Positions 8,172-17,242 of a stretch of 47,483 nucleotides of DNA are shown here, one piece after another; position 1 is the first letter of the stretch, and each line of letters begins with the position of its first letter. A model generated the notes under the pieces. That model searched no databases and had not been told where the DNA came from. It saw nothing but the letters and a program-made list of their open reading frames with translations. A program made the translations under genes and the position numbers. The DNA comes from Bacteroidales bacterium (GTDB taxonomy: Bacteria > Bacteroidota > Bacteroidia > Bacteroidales > UBA12077): contig DMBU01000057.1 in assembly GCA_003446015.1 (NCBI GenBank), positions 1 through 47,483 of the forward strand, written 5' to 3'.

Positions 8172-11100
8172 ATGACCAAACAAAAAAACATCCTTTTAGT
8201 TATCCTTTTTAGTTTATTTTTTAGTTCACAAAATTGGGCACAGGACTCGCTGATAACAATCGATAAGCAAAAACTATGGGTAGATTCTGTAATGAACAAA
8301 CTGTCACTTGAAGAAAAAATAGGACAGCTTTTTATGGTTGCAGCCTACTCGAATAAAGACCAGCAGCACATCGAAGAAATATCGTATGTTATTAAAAAAT
8401 ACAAAATTGGAGGTCTTATATTTTTTCAAGGAGGACCGGGAAGACAAGTAAATCTAACCAATAAATATCAATCTATTTCCGAAACGCCATTGTTAATTGC
8501 TATTGATGGTGAGTGGGGACTTGGAATGCGTTTAGATTCAACCATAAGCTATCCACGTCAAATGATGCTTGGAGCAATCCAGAATGATTCATTGATTTAC
8601 CAAATGGGTTATGATATTGGCGAACAAATGAAACGTATGGGTATTCATGTAAATTTTGCTCCTGTGGTTGATGTAAATAATAATCCGTTAAATCCGGTAA
8701 TCAATGTTCGTTCCTTTGGTGAAAACCCCGAAAATGTAGCTAATAAAGGAATCATGTATATGAAGGGAATGCAAGATGCAGGAATCATTGCAACAGCCAA
8801 ACATTTTCCGGGTCATGGCGATACCGATTCTGACTCCCATTATACATTACCAATAGTAAATCACAATCGTGAGCGCTTAGATTCTATTGAATTATATCCG
8901 TTTAAGAAAATTTTCGATGCAGGAATCGAAGGAGTAATGGTCGCTCATTTGAATGTTCCCGAATTAGGAACCGAGCCAGATACACCAACAACATTAACCG
9001 AACCAGTAGTAACTGATTTGTTAAAAAACGAAATGGGTTTCACGGGTTTAATTTTTACCGATGCACTTAATATGAAAGGTGCTACAAAATATTATGAGCC
9101 GGGCGAAATTGAGGCGATGGCATTTAGTGCTGGTAACGATGTCCTGTTATTTCCTGTAAGCGTTTCAAAAGCAATTTCAAAAATTAAAAAACAAGTTAGA
9201 AAGGGTGAAATCTCAGAAGAAAGATTAAATGAAAGCTGTCGTAAAATTCTGGAGGCCAAATATAAAGTTGGATTAAATACAAATGATATATCTAAGTCGT
9301 TTATTCAGAAAAAAAATCTTGAAAAAGATTTAAATAAGCTGGTTTACGAGGTTACACGCAGAGACTTAATCGATGCCGGGTTAACATTAATTAAAAACGA
9401 AAATGATCTTTTACCTGTTACAAAGCTTAAACGTAAGCATTTTGCTTCTTTAGCTTTTAATACAAATGATATTACTGTATTTCAGGATATGCTTTCAAAG
9501 TATGCTCAAGTCGATCATTATATTTTTAATGATAACGATAAAGATTCCTTGTTGAATATTTTAAAAAATTACGATGTTGTTTTTACAAGTATTCACAATA
9601 CATCATTTTGGCCTTCAGGTAATTATAAAGTTGATACTAATTCTTTGAATAGTATAGCAAGTTTAGCTAAACAAACGAATGTTGTTTTAAGTCTTTTTGC
9701 AAATCCTTATAGCTTAAGAAATTTTACTTTTTTAGATGATATTGATGCTGTAATTGTTACTTATTCCGATAATGATGCTGTTGAAAGTGCAACAGCGCAA
9801 GCTATATTTGGAGGAATTGAAATTTCGGGCAAATTGCCGGTAAGTATTAATCAGAATTATACTGTTGGTACAGGCATCAATAGTAAAAAAAAAATACGAC
9901 TACAATTTGGAATCCCTGAACAAGCGGGAATATCATCAAGCAAATTACTAAAAATAGATTCATTAGCTCAAAATGCCATTGATAGCATGGCAACTCCCGG
10001 ATGTCGAATATTGGTTGCCCGAAAGGGAATAGTTATTTACGATAAATCGTTTGGTTATCATACCTACATGAAGCAAAATCCTGTGCATGAAAATGATTTG
10101 TATGATATTGCTTCAATTACAAAAATAGCCGCTACAGTGCCGTCTCTAATGCATTTATATGAAGATAGCTTATTCTTTTTAGATAGTAAGCTGAGCGATT
10201 ATTTGCCAGAGTTAGATACAACGAATAAAGGAAGCCTAGATATAAAGGATATTTTAACTCATCAGTCCCGACTTAATGGATGGATTCCTTTTTATTATTC
10301 CACTCTGGAAACATTGTATCCTGATCAAAAATTGTTAAACAATAAATTTACAAACGAATTTCCATATAAGATAGGAAATCATGCCTATATGGCCAAGAAT
10401 TTTAAATTTAAAGATAATATCTATAGTTACTATCCCAAAGATGGTTATTCAACTAAAATAGCCTCTGATTTTTATATATTAGATACTTATCAGGATACAA
10501 TCTATAAAAAGATTCGCAAATCGGATTTAATTGAGTCTAAATCTTATCGATATAGCGATTTGGGATATTATTATTTTTATAAGATTATAGAAAAATCTAC
10601 AGCTGTAAAATTTCAGAACTATGTTGATTCAGTTTTTTACAAGGAGCTGGGAATGAACAGAACAACATTTTTACCACTCGAAAAATTTAAAAAGGCTGAG
10701 ATAGTACCAACTGAAAATGACCAGGTTTTTCGTAAACAGTTATTACATGGTTATGTTCATGATCCGGGAGCTGCTATGTTAGGTGGTGTGTGTGGACATG
10801 CAGGGGTTTTCTCAACTGCAAATGACATGGCTATATTAATGCAAATGTATTTAAATAGTGGTGAATATGGAGGAACCAGATATTTCAATTCCGAAACCAT
10901 TGACTTATTTACAACAAGTCCTTTTTTAGATAAAGATAATCGAAGGGCGTTGGGTTTTGATAAACCTCAAAAGGATTATTCAAAAGAAGGTCCAACCTGT
11001 AAATGCGTTTCCGGTAAAAGTTTTGGACATACAGGATTTACGGGAACTATGGCCTGGGTAGATCCAGATGAGCAAATTATTTATATTTTTCTTTCAAACA

Positions 11101-11192
11101 GAATTCATCCCGATCAGGATAATAATAAATTACTACAGATGAATGTTCGGACCGATATTCAACAGGCAATTTCTGATGCAATAATTCAATAG
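8172..11192 (+). CDS. Secreted GH3 beta-N-acetylglucosaminidase (NagZ-like) fused to a serine beta-lactamase-like domain
   Basis: 1006 residues from the ATG at 8172, which gives a clear signal peptide (MTKQKN then a hydrophobic core ending SQNWAQ). Residues about 30-390 are a GH3 catalytic domain of NagZ type: KHFPGHG at 210-216 supplies the acid/base His, and Asp297 in IFTDALNM is the expected nucleophile. A GH3 C-terminal-like alpha/beta domain follows (about 400-590). Residues about 610-1000 form a class C beta-lactamase/esterase-like domain with Ser648-x-x-Lys651, Tyr794-Ser-Asp and His953-Thr-Gly. NagZ enzymes cut GlcNAc from muropeptides; the fused domain may act as a peptidase or esterase on the same material. 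The fusion is known in Bacteroidota, so it is expected rather than novel. Peptidoglycan recycling is inference. Confidence 0.9.
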   Translation: MTKQKNILLVILFSLFFSSQNWAQDSLITIDKQKLWVDSVMNKLSLEEKIGQLFMVAAYSNKDQQHIEEISYVIKKYKIGGLIFFQGGPGRQVNLTNKYQSISETPLLIAIDGEWGLGMRLDSTISYPRQMMLGAIQNDSLIYQMGYDIGEQMKRMGIHVNFAPVVDVNNNPLNPVINVRSFGENPENVANKGIMYMKGMQDAGIIATAKHFPGHGDTDSDSHYTLPIVNHNRERLDSIELYPFKKIFDAGIEGVMVAHLNVPELGTEPDTPTTLTEPVVTDLLKNEMGFTGLIFTDALNMKGATKYYEPGEIEAMAFSAGNDVLLFPVSVSKAISKIKKQVRKGEISEERLNESCRKILEAKYKVGLNTNDISKSFIQKKNLEKDLNKLVYEVTRRDLIDAGLTLIKNENDLLPVTKLKRKHFASLAFNTNDITVFQDMLSKYAQVDHYIFNDNDKDSLLNILKNYDVVFTSIHNTSFWPSGNYKVDTNSLNSIASLAKQTNVVLSLFANPYSLRNFTFLDDIDAVIVTYSDNDAVESATAQAIFGGIEISGKLPVSINQNYTVGTGINSKKKIRLQFGIPEQAGISSSKLLKIDSLAQNAIDSMATPGCRILVARKGIVIYDKSFGYHTYMKQNPVHENDLYDIASITKIAATVPSLMHLYEDSLFFLDSKLSDYLPELDTTNKGSLDIKDILTHQSRLNGWIPFYYSTLETLYPDQKLLNNKFTNEFPYKIGNHAYMAKNFKFKDNIYSYYPKDGYSTKIASDFYILDTYQDTIYKKIRKSDLIESKSYRYSDLGYYYFYKIIEKSTAVKFQNYVDSVFYKELGMNRTTFLPLEKFKKAEIVPTENDQVFRKQLLHGYVHDPGAAMLGGVCGHAGVFSTANDMAILMQMYLNSGEYGGTRYFNSETIDLFTTSPFLDKDNRRALGFDKPQKDYSKEGPTCKCVSGKSFGHTGFTGTMAWVDPDEQIIYIFLSNRIHPDQDNNKLLQMNVRTDIQQAISDAIIQ

Positions 11193-11232
11193 CACTTAAT
11201 TTATTGTTCTGAAATCACAAATCAAGATCTTA

Positions 11233-11250
11233 TTTGCAAACGTTTGAATT
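11233..11250. promoter_or_regulatory. Possible LacI-family operator upstream of the GH31 gene
   Basis: Contains the perfect 10-base palindrome CAAACGTTTG (11237-11246) with a central CG, preceded by TTTG. The AAACGTTT core with central CG is the hallmark of LacI/PurR-type operators. It lies about 50 bases upstream of the putative GH31 -7 box. No LacI-type regulator is encoded in the window. Confidence 0.3.
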
Positions 11251-11274
11251 AGTGTTTTAAACCAACTAGATGCG

Positions 11275-11304
11275 TTTTACGAATTGTTGTATAGTATAAA
11301 TTTG
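11275..11304 (+). promoter_or_regulatory. Putative Bacteroidota-type promoter for the GH31 gene
   Basis: Exact -7 box TAAATTTG (11297-11304), with a partial -33 box TTTT (11275-11278) 18 bases upstream. It leaves an untranslated leader of roughly 85 bases to the ATG at 11396. Confidence 0.45.
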
Positions 11305-11395
11305 CTTGTAAATCATTCTGAAATTAGTATCTTCAATGCTTTATTTTATAATAATTAAAACGCTCTATTGTCCTTATAATTTAAATTCAAATACA

Positions 11396-13807
11396 ATGAA
11401 AAGCCGATTAACATTTATCATAGTTCTTTTTATTTCAATTACATCTGTAATTGCGCAAAATAGTCATAGAACTTATGTTGGATATAAAGAATATAAAAAC
11501 CATTTAGAAGTTGTAACCAGTGATGGAACATATCTTATAAAGCCTTATACTGATAAAATTGTAGAAACGTCGTTTATTCCAACCGGCGAGGAATTTAATC
11601 CTAATTCACATGCGGTAGTTCTATTGCCAAAAGAAATTGAAATAAATCTTGTGAAAAAAGAAAATGTTATTGAATATAACACACCCGGAATTAAAGTTAT
11701 AATCACAATAGAACCATTCAATATTTCATATGGCTATAAAAATAAAAAAATAATTTCGGAAAAAGGAGGTTATGCTAAAACCAACGAATACGAAAGCTTA
11801 AATTTTGAGTTAGATTCAACCGAAAAAATATTTGGTGGCGGAGCAAGGGTATTAGGAATGAATCGTCGGGGGAATCGGTTGCAATTATACAATCGGGCTC
11901 ATTATGGATATACCACACATTCCGAATTAATGAATTTTACTATGCCACTTGTGGTATCGTCAAAAATGTACACCATCCATTTCGATAATGCTCCAATTGG
12001 ATATCTGGATTTAGATAGCAAAAAGAACAATACCTTAACTTATGAAACCATTAGCGGACGTAAAATATATCAAATTATTGTTGGAGATAGCTGGGAGGAT
12101 TTGATAGATCAATATACTGATTTAACAGGAAAACAGCCATTGCCACCACGTTGGGCTTTTGGAAATTTCTCCAGTCGTTTTGGATATCATTCTGAAAAAG
12201 AAACACGCGAAACAGTAAATAAATTTATTGAAGATTCAATCCCTTTAGATGCCGTAATTATTGATATTTATTGGTTTGGAGCTGATATCTTTGGTCATAT
12301 GGGGAATCTTGAATTTTTAAAGGATTCGTTTCCTACACCTAAAAAAATGATTGATGATTTTGCATCAAAAGGAGTCAAAACAATTTTAGTAACCGAGCCT
12401 TTCATACTAACCACATCAAAGCGTTGGAACGAGGTTGTTGAAAAAAAGTTAGTTGCGACCCATACATTAGGGAATCCATTTACGTATGATTTCTATTTTG
12501 GGAATACCGGATTACTTGATATTTACAAACCTGAAGCAAAAGATTGGTTCTGGAATATTTATAAAAAATATACCAATATGGGTATTGGTGGCTGGTGGGG
12601 CGATTTGGGAGAACCTGAGGTTCATCCCTCAGAAGTACAGCATGTTGTTGGTAGTGCCGACGAGGTTCATAATATTTATGGACACGATTGGACACGATTA
12701 ATTTTTGAAGGATACAAAAAGGATTTTCCGAATCAGCGACCATTTATTTTAATGCGTGCAGGTTATTCGGGATCGCAACATTATGGTATAATACCGTGGA
12801 CAGGTGATGTAAGCAGAAGCTGGGGCGGTCTGCAACCACAAGTCGAAATATCCTTACAAATGGGTTTGCAGGGAATAGGATACATGCATTCCGATTTAGG
12901 AGGATTTGCCGGAGGAGATGTGTTTGATCCTGAACTTTATACACGTTGGCTACAATATGGTGTCTTTCAGCCTGTTTATCGTCCTCATGCGCAGGAACAT
13001 ATTCCATCGGAACCAGTTTTTCACGATGAAAAAACAAAAGCTCTGGCTAAAGAATCAATTGAAATGCGTTATCGCTTACTTCCTTACATTTATACCATAG
13101 CTTTTGATAATAGTCAATCAGGAATTCCCTTAATGCGTCCTTTGTTTTTTATGGAACCCGAAAATGACCGTTTACTTGAAGTGTCTGATTCATATTTGTG
13201 GGGTGATAACTTTTTAGTGTCTCCGGTTACAGAAGCCGGCATAAAACAAAAAGACGTTTATATGCCTGCAAATGCTAACTGGTTTGATTTTTATACAGAT
13301 AAAGCATATAGAGGAGGTTTCGGATATAAAGTTAATATTACTGAAGATCATATTCCGTTATTTGTAAAAGGAGGATCATTTATCCCCATGATTAAACCAT
13401 TACAATCAACGGACTTGTATACTACCAAAAATTTAGAAATACATTACTATCCTGACCCAACAGCAACTGAAAATACAGGAAAATTGTACGATGATGACGG
13501 TATTACTCCAAACACTTATGAAGAGGGTAAATACGAGATTCTATATTTTAAAGGAACCTATTTAAATGATAAATTAAGCATTACTTTTAAAAGCGAAAAA
13601 GGGCCCCATTACGAATCAATAGATAGAAAAATTAGTTTGGTTATTCATAAATTTGATGAGGAACCTGAACAGCTATTTGTTGACGAAAATGTTGTTTCTT
13701 ATCAATTCAATAAAGAAAAGAATCTTTTGACAATTTCATTTGATTGGAATAAGGAATCGAATCCGGTGGTTGAGATTAAATTGAAAGAAAGAAAAATATT
13801 GCTTTAA
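11396..13807 (+). CDS. Secreted GH31 alpha-glucosidase / alpha-xylosidase
   Basis: 803 residues from the ATG at 11396, chosen because it begins a good signal peptide (MKSRLTF to SVIAQ); a longer in-frame start at 11336 would bury it. It shows the GH31 order: N-terminal beta-sandwich, a (beta/alpha)8 barrel from about residue 260, then C-terminal beta domains. Asp403 in GGWWGDLGEPE is the expected nucleophile and Asp471 in WTGDVSRSW the expected acid/base. GH31 enzymes remove alpha-glucose or alpha-xylose from oligosaccharides; which one is not evident. A nearby LacI-like operator hints at sugar control. The stop codon overlaps the next start by one base (TAATG), so the MtfA-like gene is probably translationally coupled. 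Confidence 0.9.
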   Translation: MKSRLTFIIVLFISITSVIAQNSHRTYVGYKEYKNHLEVVTSDGTYLIKPYTDKIVETSFIPTGEEFNPNSHAVVLLPKEIEINLVKKENVIEYNTPGIKVIITIEPFNISYGYKNKKIISEKGGYAKTNEYESLNFELDSTEKIFGGGARVLGMNRRGNRLQLYNRAHYGYTTHSELMNFTMPLVVSSKMYTIHFDNAPIGYLDLDSKKNNTLTYETISGRKIYQIIVGDSWEDLIDQYTDLTGKQPLPPRWAFGNFSSRFGYHSEKETRETVNKFIEDSIPLDAVIIDIYWFGADIFGHMGNLEFLKDSFPTPKKMIDDFASKGVKTILVTEPFILTTSKRWNEVVEKKLVATHTLGNPFTYDFYFGNTGLLDIYKPEAKDWFWNIYKKYTNMGIGGWWGDLGEPEVHPSEVQHVVGSADEVHNIYGHDWTRLIFEGYKKDFPNQRPFILMRAGYSGSQHYGIIPWTGDVSRSWGGLQPQVEISLQMGLQGIGYMHSDLGGFAGGDVFDPELYTRWLQYGVFQPVYRPHAQEHIPSEPVFHDEKTKALAKESIEMRYRLLPYIYTIAFDNSQSGIPLMRPLFFMEPENDRLLEVSDSYLWGDNFLVSPVTEAGIKQKDVYMPANANWFDFYTDKAYRGGFGYKVNITEDHIPLFVKGGSFIPMIKPLQSTDLYTTKNLEIHYYPDPTATENTGKLYDDDGITPNTYEEGKYEILYFKGTYLNDKLSITFKSEKGPHYESIDRKISLVIHKFDEEPEQLFVDENVVSYQFNKEKNLLTISFDWNKESNPVVEIKLKERKILL

Positions 13808-14580
13808 TGGAATCAACCAATAATATTTTCTTTATCCTTATTCTGACTTTTTTTATTATTTATTCAATTAGGTATTTTGGGATATTTGGTTTCCTTGATG
13901 TTTTATTTTTGAATCGTGAAAAAATATGGAAATTAAAGAATTTCTTTAGTAAGCACTTTCATTATTTCAATCAACTTTCGGAAAAGGATAAAGAACGATT
14001 CATATATAGGGCGTATAAACTTTCCAAATTAATCAACATTATTGGTAGGCAGGATTTTGTAATAACCCCCGAAGTAAGATTGTTTGTTGTGGCCGCCCAG
14101 GTGCAACTTACGCTTGGGTTTAAACAATATGAATTAAATAAATTTCACACTATTTTAGTTTACCCTGATGTATACAAGAACAAAATAACCGGGAATATGC
14201 ATTATGGAGAAGTGAACCCTAAAGGAGTAATTGTATTATCATGGAAGAGATTAGTTAATGGTTTTGAAATTCCTGATGATAAAATTAATTTGGGTTTACA
14301 CGAAATGGCTCATGCCTTAATGCATACCATAATCAGTAGCAATGATCATGAATATGGCTTAGATCCGTACTTGCGAGATATTGTAAGATTATCACAATTG
14401 GAAATGGATAAAATTAAAAACGACGACCATCATTTTTTTAGAAAATATGCAGGTACAAACATTTATGAATTTTTCTCAGTTGCTGTAGAGTACTTTTTCG
14501 AAGTTCCCGGAGAGTTTAAAAAAGAACTTCCTGAACTATATCAGTTCATGGTAAGTCTATTAAAGCAAAATCCAGTATGA
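13807..14580 (+). CDS. MtfA-like zinc peptidase (M90 family), membrane-anchored
   Basis: 257 residues. An N-terminal membrane helix (about residues 7-30) precedes a soluble domain with the zinc site LHEMAH (His165, Glu166, His169). Glu221 in YEFFSVAVEYFF is the likely third ligand, as in E. coli MtfA. MtfA binds the glucose-PTS repressor Mlc and has aminopeptidase activity. A Mlc/PTS link is not expected in Bacteroidota, so the role here is open. The start codon overlaps the GH31 stop by one base, suggesting a shared transcript with a secreted glycosidase. The N-terminal helix is extra compared with the cytosolic E. coli protein. Confidence 0.8.
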   Translation: MESTNNIFFILILTFFIIYSIRYFGIFGFLDVLFLNREKIWKLKNFFSKHFHYFNQLSEKDKERFIYRAYKLSKLINIIGRQDFVITPEVRLFVVAAQVQLTLGFKQYELNKFHTILVYPDVYKNKITGNMHYGEVNPKGVIVLSWKRLVNGFEIPDDKINLGLHEMAHALMHTIISSNDHEYGLDPYLRDIVRLSQLEMDKIKNDDHHFFRKYAGTNIYEFFSVAVEYFFEVPGEFKKELPELYQFMVSLLKQNPV

Positions 14581-14668
14581 ATTTAATCCAAAATGAGAAA
14601 AATTCAGATCGTTCTGTAACAAATCTACCCATTATGCCGTCTTAAGTTCATTAAAACCAGAAAAAGAA

Positions 14669-15310
14669 ATGAATTCAGGGAAATCACTCTCCATAATTGT
14701 ACTATTAAATTTGCTTTTTATAAGTGAAAATGTTTTTGCTCAGACAAATGACTGGAAAACAGAAAAAACTGAAGATGGTAAAATAACAGTTACAAGTAAA
14801 ATTTCAAAACGTATTGATGATGAGGCGAATGAAGTGCAATTAATAGAATACATGGCTACTACTACAGCTAATGTTAATATGCAAAGATGTATTTCTGTGA
14901 TGAAAGATATATCGAAACACAAAGAAATACTAAATGAAAAGGTTAGCGAAATAATTGAAACATTATCAGATAATGAATGGCTCATCTATTATTATTTTGA
15001 TGCTCCGTGGCCTATTCCAAATTCTGATTGTGTATCTAAAATGAATTTTTCAGAAGATATAACCAATGGAACTGCAACTTTTACATTAACAGCTGAATCG
15101 TCAAAATATGATATAAAAGATGTTAAAAGGTTGACATACTATAATGTGAGCTATACCTTCAAAGATTTAGGAAATGGTAAGGTTGAAATGACATCAACAG
15201 CCCAACTTACTCCAGTGATGCAAGCTCCGGAGTGGATCGTGCGGGAATTCTTCCCTAATGGTCCGGCTCGATATCTTGAAAGACTTTTAGCCTTGTCAAA
15301 AGGTGCGTAA
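14669..15310 (+). CDS. Exported START-domain lipid-binding protein
   Basis: 213 residues. It has a signal peptide (MNSGKSLSII to ENVFAQ), then a START/Bet v 1-like fold: WKTEKTEDGKITVTSK, a helix with MKDISKHKEIL, strands around WLIYYYFDAPWPIPNSDCV, and a long C-terminal helix with WIVREFFPNGPARYLERL. START domains bind hydrophobic ligands such as lipids in a deep pocket. The signal peptide suggests a periplasmic location. It follows the MtfA-like gene by 88 bases with no terminator seen, so it may belong to the same operon. The ligand is unknown. Confidence 0.8.
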   Translation: MNSGKSLSIIVLLNLLFISENVFAQTNDWKTEKTEDGKITVTSKISKRIDDEANEVQLIEYMATTTANVNMQRCISVMKDISKHKEILNEKVSEIIETLSDNEWLIYYYFDAPWPIPNSDCVSKMNFSEDITNGTATFTLTAESSKYDIKDVKRLTYYNVSYTFKDLGNGKVEMTSTAQLTPVMQAPEWIVREFFPNGPARYLERLLALSKGA

Positions 15311-15398
15311 TAACTATTCTGAAAAAAGAAAAATGATCAATTAATAAAGTTTGTTGCAAACAGAACTTTTGAGATATTTTCACAAAAAATCCTTCACA

Positions 15399-15438
15399 AA
15401 AACTCTTTGAATTAAATTCATATAAAACTCTTTGAATT
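15399..15438 (+). repeat. 15-base direct repeat spanning the ABC-F -33 region
   Basis: AAAACTCTTTGAATT occurs at 15399-15413 and again at 15424-15438, a 25-base period. The second copy carries the TTTG that serves as the -33 box of the ABC-F promoter. Confidence 0.85.
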
Positions 15439-15460
15439 CTTAATAAATTACCTACCTTTG
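15431..15460 (+). promoter_or_regulatory. Strong Bacteroidota-type promoter for the ABC-F gene
   Basis: TTTG (15431-15434), an 18-base spacer and TACCTTTG (15453-15460) match the TTTG / TAnnTTTG consensus almost perfectly. The ATG at 15499 lies about 38 bases downstream. It is the clearest promoter in the window. Confidence 0.75.
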
Positions 15461-15498
15461 CGGTCTTCAAAAATTAATTTAATAATTCAGATTATCAG

Positions 15499-17112
15499 AT
15501 GATTACAGTATCAAATTTAGCCATTCAGTTTGGAAAGAAGTTTCTTTTTCAGGATGTAAATTTAAAGTTTACACCAGGTAACTGCTATGGTATTATAGGG
15601 GCGAATGGAGCAGGGAAATCAACTTTTCTTAAATTGATTTCTAAAGAATTAGCATCAACACGTGGTTCAGTATTGTTGGAACCGGGTGAAAGATTATCGG
15701 TATTAAAGCAAGATCACTTTGAATTTGATGAGTTTACTGTTTTGAATACGGTTTTATTAGGGCATACCAAATTGTGGAAAATCATGCAGGAGAAAGATGC
15801 CATATATGCAAAACCTGACTTTTCTGATGAAGATGGAATGAAAGCCGCAGAACTTGAAAATAAGTTTGCAGAAATGGATGGATGGAATGCAGAAAGCGAT
15901 GCAGCAATGTTATTGAGTGGTTTAGGTGTAAAAGAAAATCTGCATTTTAAACTAATGAAAGAGCTTAGTGGAAAAGAAAAGGTTAGAGTTTTATTAGCAC
16001 AGGCTTTATTTGGTAAACCTGATAATTTATTACTCGATGAGCCTACCAATGACCTGGACTTAGAAACGGTTATGTGGCTCGAAAATTATCTTTCGAACTT
16101 TGAAAATACGGTATTGGTTGTTTCTCACGACCGTCACTTTTTAGATTCTGTTTGTACACATACTGTCGATATTGATTTTGGTAAAGTAAAACAGTTTGCG
16201 GGTAATTACAGCTTTTGGTACGAGTCAAGTCAGTTGGCATTGCGTCAGCAACAAACTCAAAATAAAAAAGCCGAAGAAAAGAAAAAGGAATTGCTGGAGT
16301 TTATTCAACGTTTTAGTGCAAATGTGGCAAAATCAAAACAAACAACCAGTCGCAAGAAAATGATTGAGAAACTAAATTATGAAGAAATAGAGCCATCAAC
16401 ACGTAAATATCCTGGTATTATATTTACTCCCGAACGTGATCCAGGTAATAAAATACTGGAGGTTAGAGGACTAACAAAAAGTATCGAAGGCGAATTATTA
16501 TTTAAAAACCTTGATTTTACTGTTCAAAAAGGGGAGAAGATTGTTTTTTTATCACGCGATAGCAGAGCAATGACAGCTCTTTTTGAAATCATTAATGGTA
16601 AGATTAAAGCTGATTCAGGTACATATGAGTGGGGACTAACCATTACGAATTCATATTTACCTCTCGATAACTCAAAATTCTTTGAGAAACCATTGAAACT
16701 TGTTGATTGGTTAGCGCAATTCTCTGAAGATACAAGTGAAATGTTTTTGCGAGGATATTTAGGAAAAATGCTGTTCTCCGGTGAAGATATCTATAAAAAG
16801 TCAACAGTTCTTTCAGGAGGAGAAAAACAGCGATGTATGATTGCCCGTATGATGCTTACCAGTGCAAATGCATTGGTACTTGATACTCCCACAAATCATC
16901 TTGATCTGGAATCAATACAAGCTTTTAATAATACTTTAAGTCGATTTAAAGGTAATATCTTGATGGCTTCGCACGATCACGAATTTATACAAACCGTTGC
17001 CAACCGGATCATAGAAATTACTCCAAAAGGTATTATCGATAAGTTAATGGAGTACGACGATTATGTTACCGATGAAAAAATGAAAGAATTAAGGGAATCT
17101 ATGTATAAATAG
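15499..17112 (+). CDS. ABC-F family ATPase (YbiT-like) with degenerate second nucleotide site
   Basis: 537 residues with two ABC domains, no membrane segments and a basic helical linker (about 245-300), as in ribosome-associated ABC-F translation factors. Domain 1 has Walker A GANGAGKST (34-42), signature LSGKE (156-160) and Walker B LLLDEP with catalytic Glu181. In domain 2 the Walker A region reads SRDSRAMT (352-359): the glycines and the lysine are lost. Walker B is LVLDTP, with Thr463 in place of the catalytic Glu, while signature LSGGE (438-442) and the H-loop SHDH are intact. It therefore probably has one working ATP site. ABC-F proteins act at the ribosomal E site in stalling control or antibiotic protection; the target here is unknown. 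Transcribed from its own strong promoter. Confidence 0.92.
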   Translation: MITVSNLAIQFGKKFLFQDVNLKFTPGNCYGIIGANGAGKSTFLKLISKELASTRGSVLLEPGERLSVLKQDHFEFDEFTVLNTVLLGHTKLWKIMQEKDAIYAKPDFSDEDGMKAAELENKFAEMDGWNAESDAAMLLSGLGVKENLHFKLMKELSGKEKVRVLLAQALFGKPDNLLLDEPTNDLDLETVMWLENYLSNFENTVLVVSHDRHFLDSVCTHTVDIDFGKVKQFAGNYSFWYESSQLALRQQQTQNKKAEEKKKELLEFIQRFSANVAKSKQTTSRKKMIEKLNYEEIEPSTRKYPGIIFTPERDPGNKILEVRGLTKSIEGELLFKNLDFTVQKGEKIVFLSRDSRAMTALFEIINGKIKADSGTYEWGLTITNSYLPLDNSKFFEKPLKLVDWLAQFSEDTSEMFLRGYLGKMLFSGEDIYKKSTVLSGGEKQRCMIARMMLTSANALVLDTPTNHLDLESIQAFNNTLSRFKGNILMASHDHEFIQTVANRIIEITPKGIIDKLMEYDDYVTDEKMKELRESMYK

Positions 17113-17173
17113 ATTTTAAAAACATTATTGGTTTGCTTGTAATTTGAAAGTCAAAACTAAAGATTTAATCAAA

Positions 17174-17212
17174 AAAGTTGTCATGCTGAGTTTATCGAAG
17201 CATAACAACTTT
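17174..17212. repeat. Intergenic imperfect inverted repeat, probable REP-like element and terminator
   Basis: Left arm 17174-17187 (AAAGTTGT, C, ATGCT) pairs with right arm 17199-17212 (AGCAT, A, ACAACTTT) with one mismatch, around the loop GAGTTTATCGA. The flanks are A-rich and T-rich. The core CATGCTGAGTTTATCGAAGCAT resembles a palindromic intergenic sequence that I recall as scattered through many Bacteroidota genomes. Here it lies between convergent genes and can end transcription both ways. Confidence 0.65.
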
Positions 17213-17242
17213 TCTATTATAGAATAGTAAAATAATACTAAT

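Noticed and set aside
8172..11192. Beta-lactamase resistance gene
   Set aside because: The beta-lactamase-like part is a domain fused to a NagZ-type glycosidase, with a Tyr-Ser-Asp motif and HTG instead of KTG; an esterase/peptidase role is more likely.
12480..13037. Two adjacent minus-strand reading frames inside the GH31 gene
   Set aside because: They lie entirely within a well-supported plus-strand enzyme, have low-complexity basic sequence and match no family.
14577..14645. A 22-codon frame starting inside the MtfA-like stop (ATGA overlap)
   Set aside because: Too short, no hydrophobic or domain character; more likely a leader before the START gene.
15714..16049. Minus-strand frame of 111 codons within the ABC-F gene
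   Set aside because: Ser/Phe-rich mirror of a conserved ATPase domain, with no start context or recognised domain.
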